From the NCBI GenBank assembly GCA_003483345.1, contig DMWH01000190.1, positions 5,486-13,673 of the forward strand: a stretch of 8,188 bases of DNA, in the 5' to 3' direction. Positions within the stretch are counted from its first letter, which is position 1; each line of letters begins with the position of its first letter. Origin of the DNA: Clostridiales bacterium (lineage in GTDB: Bacteria; Bacillota; Clostridia; Tissierellales; Sedimentibacteraceae). A program made the translations under genes and the position numbers. Below the pieces are notes generated by a model. The model worked only from the letters and a program-made list of their open reading frames with translations, searched no databases and was not told where the DNA came from. Shown in pieces: positions 6,278 through 8,188 of this stretch.

Positions 6278-8188
6278 TTATTTAAAATATTTTACGCCTG
6301 ATTCAAATATCGGTTGGTTTTTGTTTCCGGGAATATTTTTATATAAATTTTCGTCCAGTCTTTCAGAATGTGCCATCTTGCCGAAAACCCTTCCGTCAGG
6401 GCTTGTTATTCCTTCAATTGCTTCCACAGAGCCGTTCGGATTGTAAAAACCGTCATAGGTCGGATTATTATTTAAATCAACATATTGAGTTGCTATTTGA
6501 CCATTTGTTTTCAATTTTTCTATCCATTTTTGATTTGCTGCAAATCCTCCTTCTCCGTGAGACACAGGTAAGTAGTGGGTGTCTCCCACACTGCACATGC
6601 TTAACCACGGGGATAGGTTGCTTACAACCTTTGTTTTAACAAATGTTGCTATATGCCTTCCTATCTTATTATAAGTTAAAGTCGGATAATCATTCTCCAT
6701 ATCAGTGATTTCGCCAAATGGTACCAATCCCAATTTAATGAGTGCCTGGAAGCCGTTGCATATACCAATAATCAAGCCGTCTCTATTGTTTAACAAATCT
6801 GTAACTGCATCCTTTAACAATTCATTCCTGAATACTGCCGCAATAAACTTTCCGGAGCCTTCAGGTTCATCTCCGGCACTGAATCCTCCTGGAAATGCAA
6901 TAATCTGTGACTGCCTTATGAGTGAATTCATTTCTGTTATTGAATCTTTAATATCCTGTGAGCTTAAATTTTTAAAAACAAAAATATCTGCTTTTGCTCC
7001 GGCTCTTTCAAAGGCTCTCTTGGTTTCATATTCGCAATTTGTTCCCGGGAATACCGGAATAAATACTCTTGGTTTTGCAATGGATATGGAGGATTTAGCA
7101 ATATGTTTAGAATTAAAACTATAGTTCTCAATCTCTCCGGCTCCATCCTTTTTCACAGGGAATATATTATTTAAAGGTTTAAGCCAATTAGTCTTGATTT
7201 CTTCCAAGGATATGCAAATACCATTAACCCATATTTCCTTTTCATTTATTGTTTTTCCTATTTCAATGCAATCCGCAAATGGTAAAAATGAGTTGTCGAC
7301 CTCTAATACAATGTCGCCATAGCTTGAGTCAAACCAATCATTACCAATTGTAAAATCACTTCTGAATCCTATTTCATTTCCCAAGATCATCTTGCTTATG
7401 GCTTCAGCAATCCCCCCGTATCCTACGGTATGCGCACTTAAAACCTTTCCTGTTTTTATTGCTTCATGAATAGCCGAATATTTTATACCGATATCTTCAA
7501 AATCAGGAATATTATTTTCATCTTTTTTAATCTTTATTAATACAACCTTGTTGTTTGCTCTCTTGAATTCCGGTGAAATAATATTTTTTACATCTGAAAC
7601 TGTTACTGCAAAGCTTATTAGCGTAGGCGGTACATTGAGTTCGTTAAATGTACCTGACATACTGTCCTTTCCGCCTATTGAGGGAATTTTAAGTTCATGC
7701 TGGACCTTAAATGCTCCCAACAAGGCGCTTAACGGTTTTCCCCATCTTTCAGGCTCTTTATTCAACTTTTCATAGTACTCTTGGAATGATAGCCTAATAT
7801 TTTTATAGTCTCCTCCCATTGCTACAATTTTGGCAATAGAATGTATTACCGCGTACATTGCTCCGTGGTAAGGGCTTTCCTTAGAAAGATAAGGGTCAAA
7901 TCCATAGGTCATCAGCGAACAGGTATTTGTAATTCCTTCTTCCACAGGAATTTTGGCGGCCATTCCTTCTGCAGGAGTAAGCTGTGTCTTTCCTCCAAGG
8001 GGCACTAATACTGAGCCGGCACCTACTGTCGAATCAAATCTTTCAATCATTCCTTTTTGACTTGCAACATTCAAATCATTTAAATTTTCAAGCCATATTT
8101 CTCTTATATTATTACTTTTAAAACTTCTTTTATATTTTGAGTTAAGAGGTTCTTTTATTCTTGCATTTGTTTTTTGCTTTACACCGTT
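6278..8188 (-). CDS. purL: Phosphoribosylformylglycinamidine (FGAM) synthase, single-chain form, 5' end cut by window edge
   Basis: PurL converts FGAR, glutamine and ATP to FGAM. The frame is open from the right edge to the TAA at 6278, giving 636 visible residues; the full clostridial-type chain is about 1,200-1,300, so about half is missing. A TTG at 8074 is not the start, because the frame continues upstream and the residues there (NGVKQ at the edge, LNDLNVASQKG across the TTG) match the family. Visible residues 36-190 hold the second AIRS-type domain, with STVGAGSVLVPLGGK (53-67), TNTCSLMTYGFDPYLS (87-102), SPYHGAMYAV and IPSIGGKDSMSGTF (168-181). An AIRS C-type domain follows to about 340. 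The C-terminal glutaminase starts near 370 with PRVFIPVFPGTNCE and has the nucleophile Cys477 in GICNGFQAL plus His607 and Glu609 in KMAHSERL. The chain is fused, unlike the PurS/PurQ/PurL subunits of Bacillus. It lies 10 bp before purE. Confidence 0.97.
   Translation of the reverse strand, partial: NGVKQKTNARIKEPLNSKYKRSFKSNNIREIWLENLNDLNVASQKGMIERFDSTVGAGSVLVPLGGKTQLTPAEGMAAKIPVEEGITNTCSLMTYGFDPYLSKESPYHGAMYAVIHSIAKIVAMGGDYKNIRLSFQEYYEKLNKEPERWGKPLSALLGAFKVQHELKIPSIGGKDSMSGTFNELNVPPTLISFAVTVSDVKNIISPEFKRANNKVVLIKIKKDENNIPDFEDIGIKYSAIHEAIKTGKVLSAHTVGYGGIAEAISKMILGNEIGFRSDFTIGNDWFDSSYGDIVLEVDNSFLPFADCIEIGKTINEKEIWVNGICISLEEIKTNWLKPLNNIFPVKKDGAGEIENYSFNSKHIAKSSISIAKPRVFIPVFPGTNCEYETKRAFERAGAKADIFVFKNLSSQDIKDSITEMNSLIRQSQIIAFPGGFSAGDEPEGSGKFIAAVFRNELLKDAVTDLLNNRDGLIIGICNGFQALIKLGLVPFGEITDMENDYPTLTYNKIGRHIATFVKTKVVSNLSPWLSMCSVGDTHYLPVSHGEGGFAANQKWIEKLKTNGQIATQYVDLNNNPTYDGFYNPNGSVEAIEGITSPDGRVFGKMAHSERLDENLYKNIPGNKNQPIFESGVKYFK

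Noticed and set aside
6705..7124. 139-codon open frame on the plus strand.
   Set aside because: It lies wholly antisense to the glutaminase part of purL, has no convincing ribosome site and no recognisable motif. The conserved purL frame explains the region.
8072..8074. TTG at 8074 as the start of purL, giving a 598-residue protein.
   Set aside because: The same frame stays open to the right edge and encodes family-like residues there, so the TTG is an internal leucine codon and the gene is simply cut by the window.

Overview
The window is an AT-rich stretch of a low-GC Gram-positive genome, most likely a member of the Clostridia. This rests on strong AGGAGG-type ribosome sites, the clostridial style of PurN (an FCGKGYYG segment after IHPSLIP) and PurL (long single chain), and a PurF that carries both a propeptide and iron-sulfur cysteines. 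The species cannot be named from the sequence. Everything recognisable lies on the minus strand and forms one tightly packed de novo purine (IMP) biosynthesis operon, read from the right edge to the left edge.

In transcription order the genes are purL (C-terminal 636 residues; the start lies beyond the right edge), purE, purF, purM, purN, purH and purD (N-terminal 364 residues; the end lies beyond the left edge). The five internal genes are complete, with no frameshift or internal stop. Gaps are 10 bp (purL/purE), 56 bp (purE/purF), 9 bp (purF/purM), a 13-bp overlap (purM/purN), 1 bp (purN/purH) and 8 bp (purH/purD). No stretch above 300 bases lacks a gene. The only intergenic region with visible structure is the 56-bp purE/purF gap, which holds a small inverted repeat.

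The products cover most of the route from PRPP to IMP. PurF makes phosphoribosylamine, PurD turns it into GAR, PurN formylates GAR to FGAR, PurL makes FGAM, PurM closes the ring to AIR, PurE takes part in making CAIR, and PurH performs the last two steps to IMP. PurC and PurB, needed between CAIR and AICAR, are not in the window, nor is PurK. They may lie outside it or elsewhere in the genome. Both formylations use the folate-dependent enzymes (PurN and the PurH transformylase domain).

The operon promoter, any purine-sensing leader and the operon terminator would lie outside the window. I found no mobile element, RNA gene, CRISPR array or previously undescribed system. This is an ordinary housekeeping operon; the points of interest are its gene junctions and one small repeat-like hairpin.
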